A stretch of DNA of 64,000 nucleotides, from assembly GCA_040397235.1 (NCBI GenBank), contig JBBAWH010000002.1:124001-188000 (forward strand), read 5' to 3'. The DNA comes from Limnocylindrus sp040397235 (GTDB lineage Bacteria > Chloroflexota > Limnocylindria > Limnocylindrales > Limnocylindraceae). The stretch's first letter is position 1, and the number at the start of each line of letters is the position of its first letter. A model generated the notes under the pieces. The model made no database searches. It was given only the letters and a program-made list of their open reading frames with translations, and was not told the DNA's origin. This document shows, one piece after another, positions 16,418 to 24,304 of the stretch. Both the position numbers and the translations under genes were made by a program.

Positions 16418-16576
16418 CTAAATACTGCCTGCGGCGATCGCGATGATGGCCGCCGTCAGGAGGCCAATTGCGATGCCAAGAGCACCGGCCCCCCATGCAG
16501 CAAGGTTGATGGCGCCCAGGGGGGCGCCTTCGGCCTCGCCGTGTGAACCGTGCCCAGGAGTCGCATGATCGCTCAT
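16418..16576 (-). CDS. 52-residue membrane peptide with His-rich N-terminus
   Basis: A short complete frame from ATG at 16576 to TAG. The first dozen residues (MSDHATPGHGSHG) hold three histidines, and the last 30 residues form one hydrophobic helix. A GATACT -10 lies seven bases before the ATG. It is followed by the DUF305 lipoprotein gene 13 bases later, so the two may act together at the membrane, perhaps binding metal. No homologue recognised; coding status rests on position, promoter and composition. Confidence 0.6.
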   Translation of the reverse strand: MSDHATPGHGSHGEAEGAPLGAINLAAWGAGALGIAIGLLTAAIIAIAAGSI

Positions 16577-16582
16577 GCGTCG

Positions 16583-16589
16583 TAGTATC
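16583..16589. promoter_or_regulatory. Shared -10 region of two divergent leaderless genes
   Basis: The bases TAGTATC read as TAGTAT (16583-16588) for the GNAT gene, 8 bases before its ATG at 16597. On the minus strand the same stretch reads GATACT, 7 bases before the ATG at 16576. The two start codons are only 20 bases apart, so the divergent promoters must overlap face to face. Confidence 0.5.
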
Positions 16590-16596
16590 CCAGACG

Positions 16597-17355
16597 ATGA
16601 GAATCAACATCGGAGACGGGTTTGAGCTGGTCGGCGTGGAGAGCGCCGATGAGTTGCTGCTCGTGCCGCCGTGCGCCAACGCGAGCGCGGACCACGCCAC
16701 CTGCACCTGGTGGGAGGACGCCGACCGTGGCAGCAAGGCGGCAGTACGCGGCGGTGCAGAACCGAACCCTGCGGCGCGAGCCAGCACACCGGCTGGTGGG
16801 AAGAGCGCCCTCGCCGCCTTCCTCGGCACCGATGTAGAGCAGGCGCCAGCATTTAATCCATTTGCGCCAGAGCCGCCAACGCGCGAAGAGGCGCTGCGTG
16901 ATGCCGCCGCTGCGCCCGGACAGCCACCGAAGTTGCGCCTACTCACGCGACAACTCCCAGTAAGTGGGCCGATGGGTTGGATTCTTCTCGCGAAAGGTGA
17001 GCCAGTTGCCTACTGCCAAGCGGGACCTCTTTCGGCCTTCCCGCGCGCACAACGCTTGCGTGATCGCTACCCCGACCTTCCCGACAGCCCGCCGCCAGCG
17101 ATCATCACCTGCATCTCGGTCGTGCCAGCGGCGCGCGGCAGCGCGCTCGGTAGTGCGCTGGTCGCCGGTGTGCTCGCTCGACTCGGCACCGCCGGTTTCG
17201 CCGCCGCTGAGGCGTATCCTGAAGAACCAGAGGATGTGGCTGATCCAGAACAAACGTCGGCCGCCACGCAGCGCTTCTGGGAGCGTCTCGGCTTCACGGT
17301 TGCAGCGACGGGCCCCGATGGTCGCTGGCCCGTCATGCGCCGTACGCTTGACTAA
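16597..17355 (+). CDS. GNAT-family N-acetyltransferase-like protein
   Basis: 252 residues. The C-terminal half has a GNAT fold pattern: ITCISVVPAARGSALGSALV is the strand-beta4/acetyl-CoA pyrophosphate loop (R-x-x-A-L-G variant), and a final FWERLGFTVAATG strand is typical. The first 110 residues are a less conserved, proline/alanine-rich region with several cysteines near the start. Substrate unknown. The stop overlaps the ftcD start (TAATG), so the two are co-translated. Confidence 0.65.
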   Translation: MRINIGDGFELVGVESADELLLVPPCANASADHATCTWWEDADRGSKAAVRGGAEPNPAARASTPAGGKSALAAFLGTDVEQAPAFNPFAPEPPTREEALRDAAAAPGQPPKLRLLTRQLPVSGPMGWILLAKGEPVAYCQAGPLSAFPRAQRLRDRYPDLPDSPPPAIITCISVVPAARGSALGSALVAGVLARLGTAGFAAAEAYPEEPEDVADPEQTSAATQRFWERLGFTVAATGPDGRWPVMRRTLD

Positions 17356-18305
17356 TGACCACCACCAACGCGAACTTCGAAATCGTCGCGAACATCAGCG
17401 AAGGGCGTAACCCTGCAATCTTGCAGCAGGCAGCCGCGGCAATTCGCGCGGTTTCCGGCGTAACGCTCCGCGACGTGCATACCGATGCCGATCACGACCG
17501 GAGCGTGTTCACGTATGTCGGGGCCGGCGGCGTTGAGCTCGTGGCGGCAACTCTCGCCCTCGCACGCATCGCCGTCGCATCTATTGATCTCTCAAGCCCA
17601 GCAAAATCGGGAGCGGGTCGCGGCGTGCACCCGCGCATTGGCGCGATCGATGTTGTGCCGGTTGTGCCGATCTTCCTAACAGCAACACTCGAGCAGGCCG
17701 CCGAGATCGCTCGCGTGGCTGGTGCCGCGCTCGCCACAACGCTGAGCCTCCCTGTGCATCTCTATGGCGCGGCGGCGCGCAACGAAGATCGGCGCTCCCT
17801 CCCAACGTTGCGGCGTGGTGGATTCGAGCAGCTCGCAGCGCACCAAGCGGCGGAGGGTGGCGCACCTGACTTCGGCCCACTCGAGCCGCACCCAACCGCA
17901 GGCGCAACGGCTGTTGGTGCGCGCACGCTGATGGCCGCGTGGAACATCGAACTGGCTGGCGCCGACGCCGAAACGCTTCTACAAGTTTCAAAAGAGATCG
18001 CGCAGGAGATTCGCGGCACAACGCCTGGTGGCGTGCGCGGGCTGCAGGCGCTCGGCTTCCCACTTGCAAGCAAAGGGATCGCGCAAGTGTCGATGAACCT
18101 GCATGACCTTCTTGAGGCCACCGATCGCGGCGAAACGTTGCATGCGATTCGTGAGCGCATCCGCGCGGCAGCGAGTAGCCGTGGCGTTGAGATTGGTCAG
18201 ACAGAGGTTGTTGGGCTACTCCCTGAACGTGCGCTGGTTGCCGGCGGCAACCCAGCAGCGCTGCAGATCAGCGGCGGCTGGGAGCGCGTCGTGCTAGAGC
18301 GCTAG
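17355..18305 (+). CDS. ftcD: Glutamate formimidoyltransferase (FtcD N-terminal type)
   Basis: 316 residues covering both halves of the formiminotransferase domain. Matches are VANISEGRN (usually VPNFSEGR), the DVHTDADHDRSVFTYVG motif with the conserved histidine, GVHPRIGAIDVVPVVP, and GARTLMAAWNI. It transfers the formimino group from formiminoglutamate to THF in histidine breakdown. No fused cyclodeaminase is present; the separate FchA-like protein at 11617 can supply that step. No hut genes are in view. It starts inside the preceding stop codon. Confidence 0.9.
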   Translation: MTTTNANFEIVANISEGRNPAILQQAAAAIRAVSGVTLRDVHTDADHDRSVFTYVGAGGVELVAATLALARIAVASIDLSSPAKSGAGRGVHPRIGAIDVVPVVPIFLTATLEQAAEIARVAGAALATTLSLPVHLYGAAARNEDRRSLPTLRRGGFEQLAAHQAAEGGAPDFGPLEPHPTAGATAVGARTLMAAWNIELAGADAETLLQVSKEIAQEIRGTTPGGVRGLQALGFPLASKGIAQVSMNLHDLLEATDRGETLHAIRERIRAAASSRGVEIGQTEVVGLLPERALVAGGNPAALQISGGWERVVLER

Positions 18306-18331
18306 GAGCCCAAGAGCGAAGATTGCAATCG

Positions 18332-18523
18332 CTACCGCTGGGAGCAGGATCGCTTCCCTGGCCCGCCACCTGATGATCGCTTTGCTCGTCCGTTTTCGGT
18401 AAGTACAGCGAGTAGAACAAACTCGTCAAGCGACGAGCCGTTGTTATTCAGATCAAACGCGCCGCCGTCACTCCCTCCGTCGTCTCCGCCGCCACCATCG
18501 CCACCGAAATCGCCATCACTCAT
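18332..18523 (-). CDS. Small Gly/Asp-rich protein, uncertain
   Basis: A 63-residue frame whose ATG overlaps the end of the Zn-ribbon gene upstream. It begins with a Gly/Asp-rich stretch, then FDLNNNGSSLDEFVLLAVL, which resembles a calcium-binding EF-hand/dockerin loop with one residue missing before the final glutamate. The tail is basic and serine/glycine-rich. No family assigned; it may be real because of the start-stop overlap, but the composition is low in complexity. Confidence 0.4.
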   Translation of the reverse strand: MSDGDFGGDGGGGDDGGSDGGAFDLNNNGSSLDEFVLLAVLTENGRAKRSSGGGPGKRSCSQR

Positions 18524-18725
18524 TCTTGTCGCCTCCAAACGGATTGCCCATCACTTGATAAAAGAGCATTGCCCGCTGCTTGCTCTCATTCTCCTTCTGC
18601 TGCTGGCACTGCTCAGAGCAGGCTACGCCGTTGGGCGGCTGCGGATCAAGGGAGGTTCGAATTTCGTACACGGGCTCGCCGGGGGCAATGTCACGCTGGC
18701 AGTTGATACAGCGAAGATCACTCAT
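18516..18725 (-). CDS. Small four-cysteine Zn-ribbon protein
   Basis: 69 residues with CINC near the N-terminus and CSEQC about 30 residues later, a treble-clef or Zn-ribbon type metal knuckle. The C-terminal helix is polar (QQQKENESKQRAM). A TCTACT -10 lies six bases before ATG 18725. Function unknown; comparable tiny proteins are often nucleic-acid or adaptor factors. Its stop overlaps the next small gene. Confidence 0.6.
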   Translation of the reverse strand: MSDLRCINCQRDIAPGEPVYEIRTSLDPQPPNGVACSEQCQQQKENESKQRAMLFYQVMGNPFGGDKNE

Positions 18726-18731
18726 AGAGGG

Positions 18732-18737
18732 AGTAGA
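18732..18737 (-). promoter_or_regulatory. -10 element of the Zn-ribbon gene
   Basis: TCTACT on the minus strand is followed by six bases and the ATG at 18725. Confidence 0.4.
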
Positions 18738-18770
18738 GCAGTTGGCTGTGCCAACAGTCTGTCGCGGGGA

Positions 18771-19496
18771 TCAGCCGAGGCCGAGTGTTCCACTGGCCGC
18801 CGCTTCGGTGCCGCCAAGCCCTTCAACACGCGCCTCGATGATGACGGTCGTCGTCTCCTCGGGGAGCGCTGAGATGGTGATCGCGAGCTTCTGCTGCGCA
18901 GGTGGCGGTGTTGCCAGGCCCTGCTCCTTGCAGAACGCCTTGATCGCCGCCGCAGCCTTGGTCGCGTCGTCGACCATGGACATCGGGATCACAATCTTCG
19001 GCTCCATCTGGCTGATGAGGCGCGATGCGGCTTGCGGAGAGAGCTCGCCGCCCACAGGGACGAGGACAATGTCGCAACCTGGGAGCTCGCCGATCTGCTC
19101 GGCGGTGAGCCCATCGGCGTAATCACCGAGGTGCACGACGTGCATGCCGTCAAGTTCGGCGGAGAAGACGGTGTTATGGCGTGCAGCAGGGCCGCGATGC
19201 TCGTCGCGGTAGCTGCGGATGCCAGTGATCAGCACCGACTTCACCTCGTACTCGCCTGGCCCCTCTAGGATCACGGCGCTGTCGAGGCTTGTGGCGATGG
19301 GGGTGCGGTTGTCGCGCGGGGCGAGACGCCCCTTCACGCGCGAGAGCGGGGCGTCGTCCGGGTGGCTCAGGGTCACGATGTCGGCGCTCATGCCGCGCCC
19401 GGTTGGCCCCACGATCGACGTGTACGGGTCGTAGGCGATGGTCGCTTCACGGCTGCGGATGCGGACACAGGTGCGACCGTAATAGGTGAGTTCCAT
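18771..19496 (-). CDS. MBL-fold protein with degenerate metal site
   Basis: 241 residues with the beta-lactamase fold pattern of UlaG-like hydrolases: MELTYYGRTCVRIRS, then SHPDDAP where active enzymes have H-x-H-x-D-H, then HLGDYADGLT and a late strand VIPMSM. The first metal motif is mostly lost, so a hydrolytic role is doubtful; several phyla carry such proteins annotated as Zn-dependent hydrolases. The N-terminal GAGAAT -10 sits six bases before ATG. It follows argS on the same strand after a 232-bp gap. Confidence 0.7.
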   Translation of the reverse strand: MELTYYGRTCVRIRSREATIAYDPYTSIVGPTGRGMSADIVTLSHPDDAPLSRVKGRLAPRDNRTPIATSLDSAVILEGPGEYEVKSVLITGIRSYRDEHRGPAARHNTVFSAELDGMHVVHLGDYADGLTAEQIGELPGCDIVLVPVGGELSPQAASRLISQMEPKIVIPMSMVDDATKAAAAIKAFCKEQGLATPPPAQQKLAITISALPEETTTVIIEARVEGLGGTEAAASGTLGLG

Positions 19497-19502
19497 GCCC
19501 CT

Positions 19503-19508
19503 ATTCTC
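19503..19508 (-). promoter_or_regulatory. -10 element of the MBL-fold gene
   Basis: GAGAAT on the minus strand with a six-base gap to ATG 19496; same hexamer and spacing as at dnaB and the Ig-like gene. Confidence 0.5.
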
Positions 19509-19558
19509 CCACGCGCCGCGGCACGCCGTCGCATCGTGGTGGGTGGAGGGGGAGGTAT

Positions 19559-19592
19559 GCCAGGAGGGTCGATGCCCGTCGGCCCTCCTGGC
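19559..19592. repeat. Perfect 10-bp inverted repeat in the argS-MBL gap
   Basis: GCCAGGAGGG and CCCTCCTGGC are separated by 14 bases that can add three more pairs (CGA/TCG). No T-run follows on either side, so it does not look like an ordinary terminator. The 19497-19728 gap contains no convincing gene. A small CCCC/GGGG hairpin at 19696-19708, about 20 bases after the argS stop and followed by ATTCATT on the minus strand, is a weak argS terminator candidate. Confidence 0.6.
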
Positions 19593-19728
19593 GTGGAGGT
19601 CGGATCACGGGAGGGAGGTCCAGTGAGCCGAAACCCATCATCCGCCCGCTAGGTGAATCTGCAATATGGAATCGGGTAAAGAGTTCGCAATGAATCCCCC
19701 ACGGGGGCGCTCACTCCGCAGCGTTCCG

Positions 19729-21558
19729 CTACATCTCCTCGGGGGTGGAGATGCCAAGGAGGCGGAGCGAGGCCGAGAGGCTCGCCGCCGCCGCCGCAAC
19801 GAGGCGTAGTCGGCCGGCCGACCGCTCCGGCGCTGATGCATCAACCACCTTTGCGTCGCGGTAGAAGGCAGAGAAGGCGGTCGCAAGCTCGGTCGCATAG
19901 GTCGTCACACCTTGCGTCTCATGATGCGTGGAGGAATCCTCAACCACCTCAGGGAGGCGCACAATCGCGCGCGCCAGTTTCGCCTCTGGTGAGGTGTGGT
20001 CGTCGAGCAGGCTGCCAATTGCCGTCGCAGGAGCGAGCGATTCAGCGGAGGCCTTGCGCAGAATGGAGCACATTCGTGCATGCGCGTACTGCGCGTAATA
20101 GACAGGGTTATCGCTGCTCTTCGCCTTTGCCGCCTCAATGTCAAAGTCGATTGCCGTTGTCGCACTTCGCGATGCGAAGTACCAACGGGCAGCATCAACC
20201 CCGATCTCTTCGAGAAGCTCATCAAGCGTAATGAATGTTCCGGCGCGCTTCGACATGCTCATCTCTACGCCGTCGCGAACGAACCGCACCCAAGCCACAA
20301 GGAGCATCTCAACTGACTCCTTGTTGAAGCCGAGCGCCTCTCCGGCGTTGCGCAGTCGTGCAACGGTGCCGTGATGATCCTGCCCCCACACATAGATCAA
20401 GCGATCATGACCGCGTGAGAACTTTTCAACGATGTAACCGAGGTCGGAACCGAAGTAGGTGTATGCACCGCTCGACTTACGGATCACGCGATCCTTGTCG
20501 TCGCCGAATGCGGTGCTCTTGAACCAGAGTGCACCTTCGCGCTCTTCGAGCCAGTTCCCTTCACGCAACTTGCCGATCGCGCGGTCAACGAACCCTTCGG
20601 TGTAGAGCGAGCCTTCAGAGCGCCACACATCAAACTCAACACCGAGCACCGCCAGCGACGCCTCAATGCCGGCGCGAATGCGCTCCGATGCCCAGCGGCC
20701 AATCACTGCAATCTCGTCATCGGCAACCGTGCCGTCATACCCCTCCACATCAATCTCGCCACTGCGCTTCGGTGCTGCTGCGGCGCGTGCTGCAACGTCG
20801 GGCGGAATAGCCGCTGCGAGCTCTCCCACGTAGTCACCCTTGTAGCCGTTCTCGGCAACAGCGACACCATTGCGTAGTGCGATGACGCTCTCGCCAAGTC
20901 GGCGAACCTGCTCGCCGAAGTCATTGAAGTAGTACTCGCGGGTCACGCTCTGGCCAGCCGCCTCAAGGACGCGTGAAAGCAAATCACCAACAAATGCGCC
21001 GCGTGCATTGCCGATGGTGAGCGGGCCCGTGGGATTTGCGGAGACGAACTCAATGTTGACGCGGTACGCCGGCGCCCCCGCCGCAACGGCAAGGTGCCCC
21101 CATGCCAGCGGCGCGCGAACAATGGCGTCGAGATGATCGGCGAGAAGCCCAGCGCGGAGTCGCAAGTTCAAGAAGCCGGGCCCCGCAACTTCGGCGTGTG
21201 CGATTGGCCCGAGTGCGCCACCGCCGCCGTGCATGCGCTCCGACGCTTCGGCGGTGAGCTCTGCAGCGATCGCCGCGGCGATCTGTGCTGGGGCACGTTT
21301 TAGTACCTTGCTCCCCTTCATGGCGATGTTGGAGGCGTAGTCGCCGTGATCACGATTCCCAGGGATCTCGACCTCGATCCCAGCAACGAGTGCGTCGAGT
21401 GCGTCGGCGTCGTCAGGGGCCGGAAGGGCGCCGCTCGCTACGGCGCGTCGGAGGGCGCGTGCCACTGCATCGCGCACGGTATGGCGAAGCGGGAGCCCGA
21501 GCAGGGGATCACGCGGCAACGCTGCGGATCGAGAAGTTGGTGCAGACGGAGCGCTCAT
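19729..21558 (-). CDS. argS: Arginyl-tRNA synthetase
   Basis: 609 residues with the class I ArgRS layout: an N-terminal Add-1 domain (EIPGNRDHGDYASNIAMK), the catalytic core with SANPTGPLTIGNARGA, the KMSKS-like loop MSMSKRAGTF, and a C-terminal helical anticodon domain with the ALC-type VYYAQYAHARM. The HIGH signature reads TIGN, lacking both histidines; a similar TIGN occurs in some TrpRS enzymes, so activity is plausible. ATG at 21558 is chosen because TACGAT ends six bases before it, and longer in-frame extensions run over the divergent gene. Confidence 0.95.
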   Translation of the reverse strand: MSAPSAPTSRSAALPRDPLLGLPLRHTVRDAVARALRRAVASGALPAPDDADALDALVAGIEVEIPGNRDHGDYASNIAMKGSKVLKRAPAQIAAAIAAELTAEASERMHGGGGALGPIAHAEVAGPGFLNLRLRAGLLADHLDAIVRAPLAWGHLAVAAGAPAYRVNIEFVSANPTGPLTIGNARGAFVGDLLSRVLEAAGQSVTREYYFNDFGEQVRRLGESVIALRNGVAVAENGYKGDYVGELAAAIPPDVAARAAAAPKRSGEIDVEGYDGTVADDEIAVIGRWASERIRAGIEASLAVLGVEFDVWRSEGSLYTEGFVDRAIGKLREGNWLEEREGALWFKSTAFGDDKDRVIRKSSGAYTYFGSDLGYIVEKFSRGHDRLIYVWGQDHHGTVARLRNAGEALGFNKESVEMLLVAWVRFVRDGVEMSMSKRAGTFITLDELLEEIGVDAARWYFASRSATTAIDFDIEAAKAKSSDNPVYYAQYAHARMCSILRKASAESLAPATAIGSLLDDHTSPEAKLARAIVRLPEVVEDSSTHHETQGVTTYATELATAFSAFYRDAKVVDASAPERSAGRLRLVAAAAASLSASLRLLGISTPEEM

Positions 21559-21564
21559 GGCTGA

Positions 21565-21570
21565 ATCGTA
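21565..21570 (-). promoter_or_regulatory. -10 element of argS
   Basis: TACGAT on the minus strand, six bases before ATG 21558, no Shine-Dalgarno. Confidence 0.55.
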
Positions 21571-21584
21571 GCCGCGAACTCTGG

Positions 21585-21590
21585 CACGAT
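21585..21590 (+). promoter_or_regulatory. -10 element of the divergent membrane protein gene
   Basis: CACGAT is followed by six bases and ATG at 21597. It is only 15 bases from the oppositely oriented argS -10. Confidence 0.4.
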
Positions 21591-21596
21591 GGCGCC

Positions 21597-22115
21597 ATGA
21601 CATCTAAGACGGCTCCAGCAGGCACCCCACCAACACGCCCACCTGAGGGGGCGGTACTCGCGGCACCAGTCACCCGTGGGCAGATCGCGCGGGTTGGACT
21701 GCTTCTCTTCGTCACCTTCTTGGTGGGCGCCCTGTTGTTGCGCATGCAGGCGGACCGCATTCGACCGCTCGACCTGCCACTTCCAGCCGGCTGGTCGGCG
21801 GTGAGCGCCGACACCGTGCTGGCAGGGATCTCGCCGCAGAGCGCCGTTCGCGCAGCTCGTTCGGCCGATGCGCCCGTTGGTGCAACGCCGCGAGTGCGCC
21901 TGATTACGCTGACCAGTGGCGGCACCGATGCGCCAGATCTGAAGGGAACCTTCTGGCTCATCGTGACTGACGACGTTCGCCCCTCAATGGAGATTCCGGC
22001 AGGAGATGCGATGGATGTGATTCGAGCCTACGTGCTAATTGATCAAGCTGGTCGTGTTGCGCTTGCGGTAGAGCGCGGGTTTGCCGATACCGATCCAACG
22101 CTGCCGCCAGACTGA
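21597..22115 (+). CDS. Hypothetical single-pass membrane protein
   Basis: 172 residues. A proline-rich cytoplasmic start is followed by one membrane helix (about 31-50) and an extracytoplasmic domain of about 120 residues with no motif that I recognise. The domain contains a beta-strand-rich stretch (GTFWLIVTDDVRPS) and ends VERGFADTDPTLPPD. It lies between argS (divergent) and the MBL/PHP genes (convergent, 10 bases after its stop). Function not assigned. Confidence 0.6.
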   Translation: MTSKTAPAGTPPTRPPEGAVLAAPVTRGQIARVGLLLFVTFLVGALLLRMQADRIRPLDLPLPAGWSAVSADTVLAGISPQSAVRAARSADAPVGATPRVRLITLTSGGTDAPDLKGTFWLIVTDDVRPSMEIPAGDAMDVIRAYVLIDQAGRVALAVERGFADTDPTLPPD

Positions 22116-22125
22116 TCCGCGCGAA

Positions 22126-22962
22126 CTAGATCTCGAAGCGATCCCCTTCGCGCACCGCAACGATCTCACCAGAGAACTCTGTTGCTGCAGCGCGCACAGC
22201 CTCGGCTGGATCAACCTCTGCACCAAAGTGCGTGAGCAACAACTTTGCAGCACCTGCAGTTGCAGCTGCCTTTCCTGCGCCGTATGCCGTGACATGCGTG
22301 TCGCTCTCGCGCCACTGCGCTGCACCACCTGCTGCCTCGCAGAGCAGCGTGTCACCAGGCCGCATGATCGCCGCAAGGTCTTCCCAGTGCGAGACGTCGC
22401 CGGAGTAGGTCAGCCCAGGTTGATCACCTACAGCAACACGCATCGCGTATGACTCACCTGTGTGACGAACGCGCGCGCTCCGCAGCGTTAGATCGCCCAC
22501 CGGGACAACACGTCCGCCGCCAAGCGGCGGTAGTGCGGTGTCGCTCCGCCACGTTGAGAACGCAAATGGTTGCAACGAGTCATGTGCACCAGCAGCCTGC
22601 TCCTCTGGCGTTCGATCATCAAGCAGCGTTGCAAGTCGTGGCACAAGGCCGCTCGGACTAATCACCGAAACGCTGCGCGCATCAATCCCCATCTTGTTGC
22701 CGTGCACGAGCGCGTGTCGCAGCGCTGCAAGGTCAACCCAGTGATCGGGATGCAGATGCGAGATCGCTACTGCACTGATCTGCGGCAGCGCGCTAATACC
22801 TATGTGTGCTGCGAGTGGCGCATAGGTACCATGTCCAAGATCAAGGAGCAGCGTGGTGAGCCCGTGCTGCACCAGGTATCCCGATGCACGCGAGCCATCG
22901 TGGGTGCGATACGCACCAGCTGAGCCGAGCACCGTGAGGGTTAGCGTCTTGGGATTCGCCAC
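22126..22962 (-). CDS. MBL-fold hydrolase (RNase Z / phosphodiesterase-like)
   Basis: 278 residues. The metal-binding motif is intact (SHLHPDHWVDL), with later ligands in VRHTGESYAM, TYSGDVSHWEDL and LLLTHFGAEVDP. The overall order (TVLGSAGAYRTHDGSRASGYLV) resembles the RNase Z-like MBL group, which includes tRNA 3' processing enzymes and cyclic-nucleotide phosphodiesterases; no exosite arm is obvious, so a phosphodiesterase or other hydrolase is more likely than RNase Z itself. It uses a GTG start and overlaps the upstream PHP gene by 22 bp. Confidence 0.8.
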   Translation of the reverse strand: MANPKTLTLTVLGSAGAYRTHDGSRASGYLVQHGLTTLLLDLGHGTYAPLAAHIGISALPQISAVAISHLHPDHWVDLAALRHALVHGNKMGIDARSVSVISPSGLVPRLATLLDDRTPEEQAAGAHDSLQPFAFSTWRSDTALPPLGGGRVVPVGDLTLRSARVRHTGESYAMRVAVGDQPGLTYSGDVSHWEDLAAIMRPGDTLLCEAAGGAAQWRESDTHVTAYGAGKAAATAGAAKLLLTHFGAEVDPAEAVRAAATEFSGEIVAVREGDRFEI

Positions 22963-23825
22963 TGTTCCCCTGCTGCCTTCCAGCGCTTTGTAGCGAGCTC
23001 TTCAAATCCTGCACCAAGCAACAGCTCACGAGCGAGATCAAAGTTCATTGCGAACCAATCGGGCTGATGTGCGTCGGAGCCGGTCACGATGTATTCACCG
23101 CCGAGTTCGCGATAGCGATGCACCGCCTGCGGCAACGGATACGGAATCCCAGTTCGCTGTCGCCACCCTGACGTATTGATCTCCAGCGCGGTCCCCGTTT
23201 CGATCAGTGCCTTCAGCACCGGCTCGTACAGGTCGGGTGCCGCCTCAAATGCCGGTGTGTCGATATGTGGGTACACATACTTCCGCACGTAGTCCATATG
23301 GCCCACGATGTCGAAGAGGCCGCTCTCGATGCCCGCCTGCACCTCGGCGAAGTAGGGTGCGGTCTCGTGCACGTCGTGCCCCGCCCAGTTCGCCGCAAGC
23401 GAACGCTTGAAGGGCGAGTCGACCCCGGGGTGCACGCTGCCAATGGTCAGGTCGTACTGGTTGGTGCGCAGATGCTCGCGAATCTCGGCCTCGTACTGCC
23501 GCTCATAGGAGATCTCAACGCCAAGCAGGATCTCGAGGCGATCGCCGAACTCCCGCCGCAGCGCCTCAACCGTCTCGACGCGCTTCTGGTGGGGGGCCAG
23601 GGTGGCCCCCACCTCACGCGGGTCAAAGTCGAGGTGGTCCGTCAGGGCGATGCGGGGCATCCCCAGGGCGATCGCCATGGCGGGGTAGACGTCGAGCGGC
23701 ACCTTCGAGTCGGGAGAGAGGAGGGTGTGCAGGTGCACGTCGAGGGGGGAGTCAAAGGCCCCCGCGAGAGCCAGCTCTGGGCGGCGGTCGCGGTCGCCGA
23801 TCCGACGAAGCGGGGCGGGGCTCAC
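22941..23825 (-). CDS. PHP-domain phosphatase (histidinol-phosphatase HisK-like)
   Basis: 294 residues with the PHP metal motifs in order: DVHLHTLLSPDS, ALTDHLDF, GVEISY, GSVHPG, GHMDYVRKY and GSDAHQPDW. The layout and length fit HisK-type L-histidinol-phosphate phosphatases, though related PHP phosphoesterases cannot be excluded. GTG start overlaps the upstream stop (GTGA). No other his genes are in the window. Confidence 0.8.
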   Translation of the reverse strand: MSPAPLRRIGDRDRRPELALAGAFDSPLDVHLHTLLSPDSKVPLDVYPAMAIALGMPRIALTDHLDFDPREVGATLAPHQKRVETVEALRREFGDRLEILLGVEISYERQYEAEIREHLRTNQYDLTIGSVHPGVDSPFKRSLAANWAGHDVHETAPYFAEVQAGIESGLFDIVGHMDYVRKYVYPHIDTPAFEAAPDLYEPVLKALIETGTALEINTSGWRQRTGIPYPLPQAVHRYRELGGEYIVTGSDAHQPDWFAMNFDLARELLLGAGFEELATKRWKAAGEQWRIPRR

Positions 23826-24175
23826 TGCTCGTTCAGCCAGGCGCGGGCGGCAGCCCCCCGCAGCCCCTGGATCAAGAGGAGTGCCAGGGCGATGAGTGGG
23901 AGCCCGGGGAGCCAGTTCCCCAAGGTTAGGGCAATCAGGGGGCCGGCAGGGATCAGAATCGTGCTCAGGCCGAGGGCGAAGCCCCGCCCCGCCTCCTTGC
24001 GCTGCCAGACGAGGGTGATCGTGAAGATGCAGGCGGCGATCAAGGCCATCCAGACCACCCCCTGCAGGGTGACGGGGGCGGCGGTCGCCTCCTCCACGAT
24101 TGGGCCAAGCGTGAGCCCCAGCCCCGCCAGCAGGAGGAGGGCGTAGGCGAGGAAGGCGACGACAGCAATCGGCAT
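23822..24175 (-). CDS. Small four-helix membrane protein
   Basis: 117 residues, almost entirely hydrophobic, with four predicted helices separated by a short basic loop (VWQRKEAGRGFALG). No family assigned. ATG at 24175 was chosen because the frame upstream has GC-rich non-protein-like sequence and because CATCCT lies six bases before it. First gene of the small-membrane/PHP/MBL operon. Confidence 0.6.
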   Translation of the reverse strand: MPIAVVAFLAYALLLLAGLGLTLGPIVEEATAAPVTLQGVVWMALIAACIFTITLVWQRKEAGRGFALGLSTILIPAGPLIALTLGNWLPGLPLIALALLLIQGLRGAAARAWLNEQ

Positions 24176-24181
24176 GCGCTC

Positions 24182-24187
24182 AGGATG
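24182..24187 (-). promoter_or_regulatory. Weak -10 of the small membrane protein operon
   Basis: CATCCT on the minus strand, six bases before ATG 24175. Confidence 0.35.
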
Positions 24188-24268
24188 CCACGGGCGCCCC
24201 ATCTGCACCCGCCAGACGTGACGTGAGGTTTCCCCGCACCCCGACCCGTGCGCCCAGCGGGAACCGCA

Positions 24269-24298
24269 TTGACGCAGGAGCACGGGGAGCCCTACCCT
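24269..24298 (+). promoter_or_regulatory. Promoter of the alpha-glucan uptake operon
   Basis: TTGACG (24269-24274), an 18-base spacer and TACCCT (24293-24298) form a sigma-70-like promoter about 110 bases upstream of the binding-protein gene. The rest of the 24176-24411 gap is leader sequence. Confidence 0.5.
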
Positions 24299-24304
24299 TA
24301 CCGC

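Noticed and set aside
19661..19680. Shared CTGCAATATG motif at 19660 and 24328
   Set aside because: Only two copies, one without a downstream gene; most likely coincidence.
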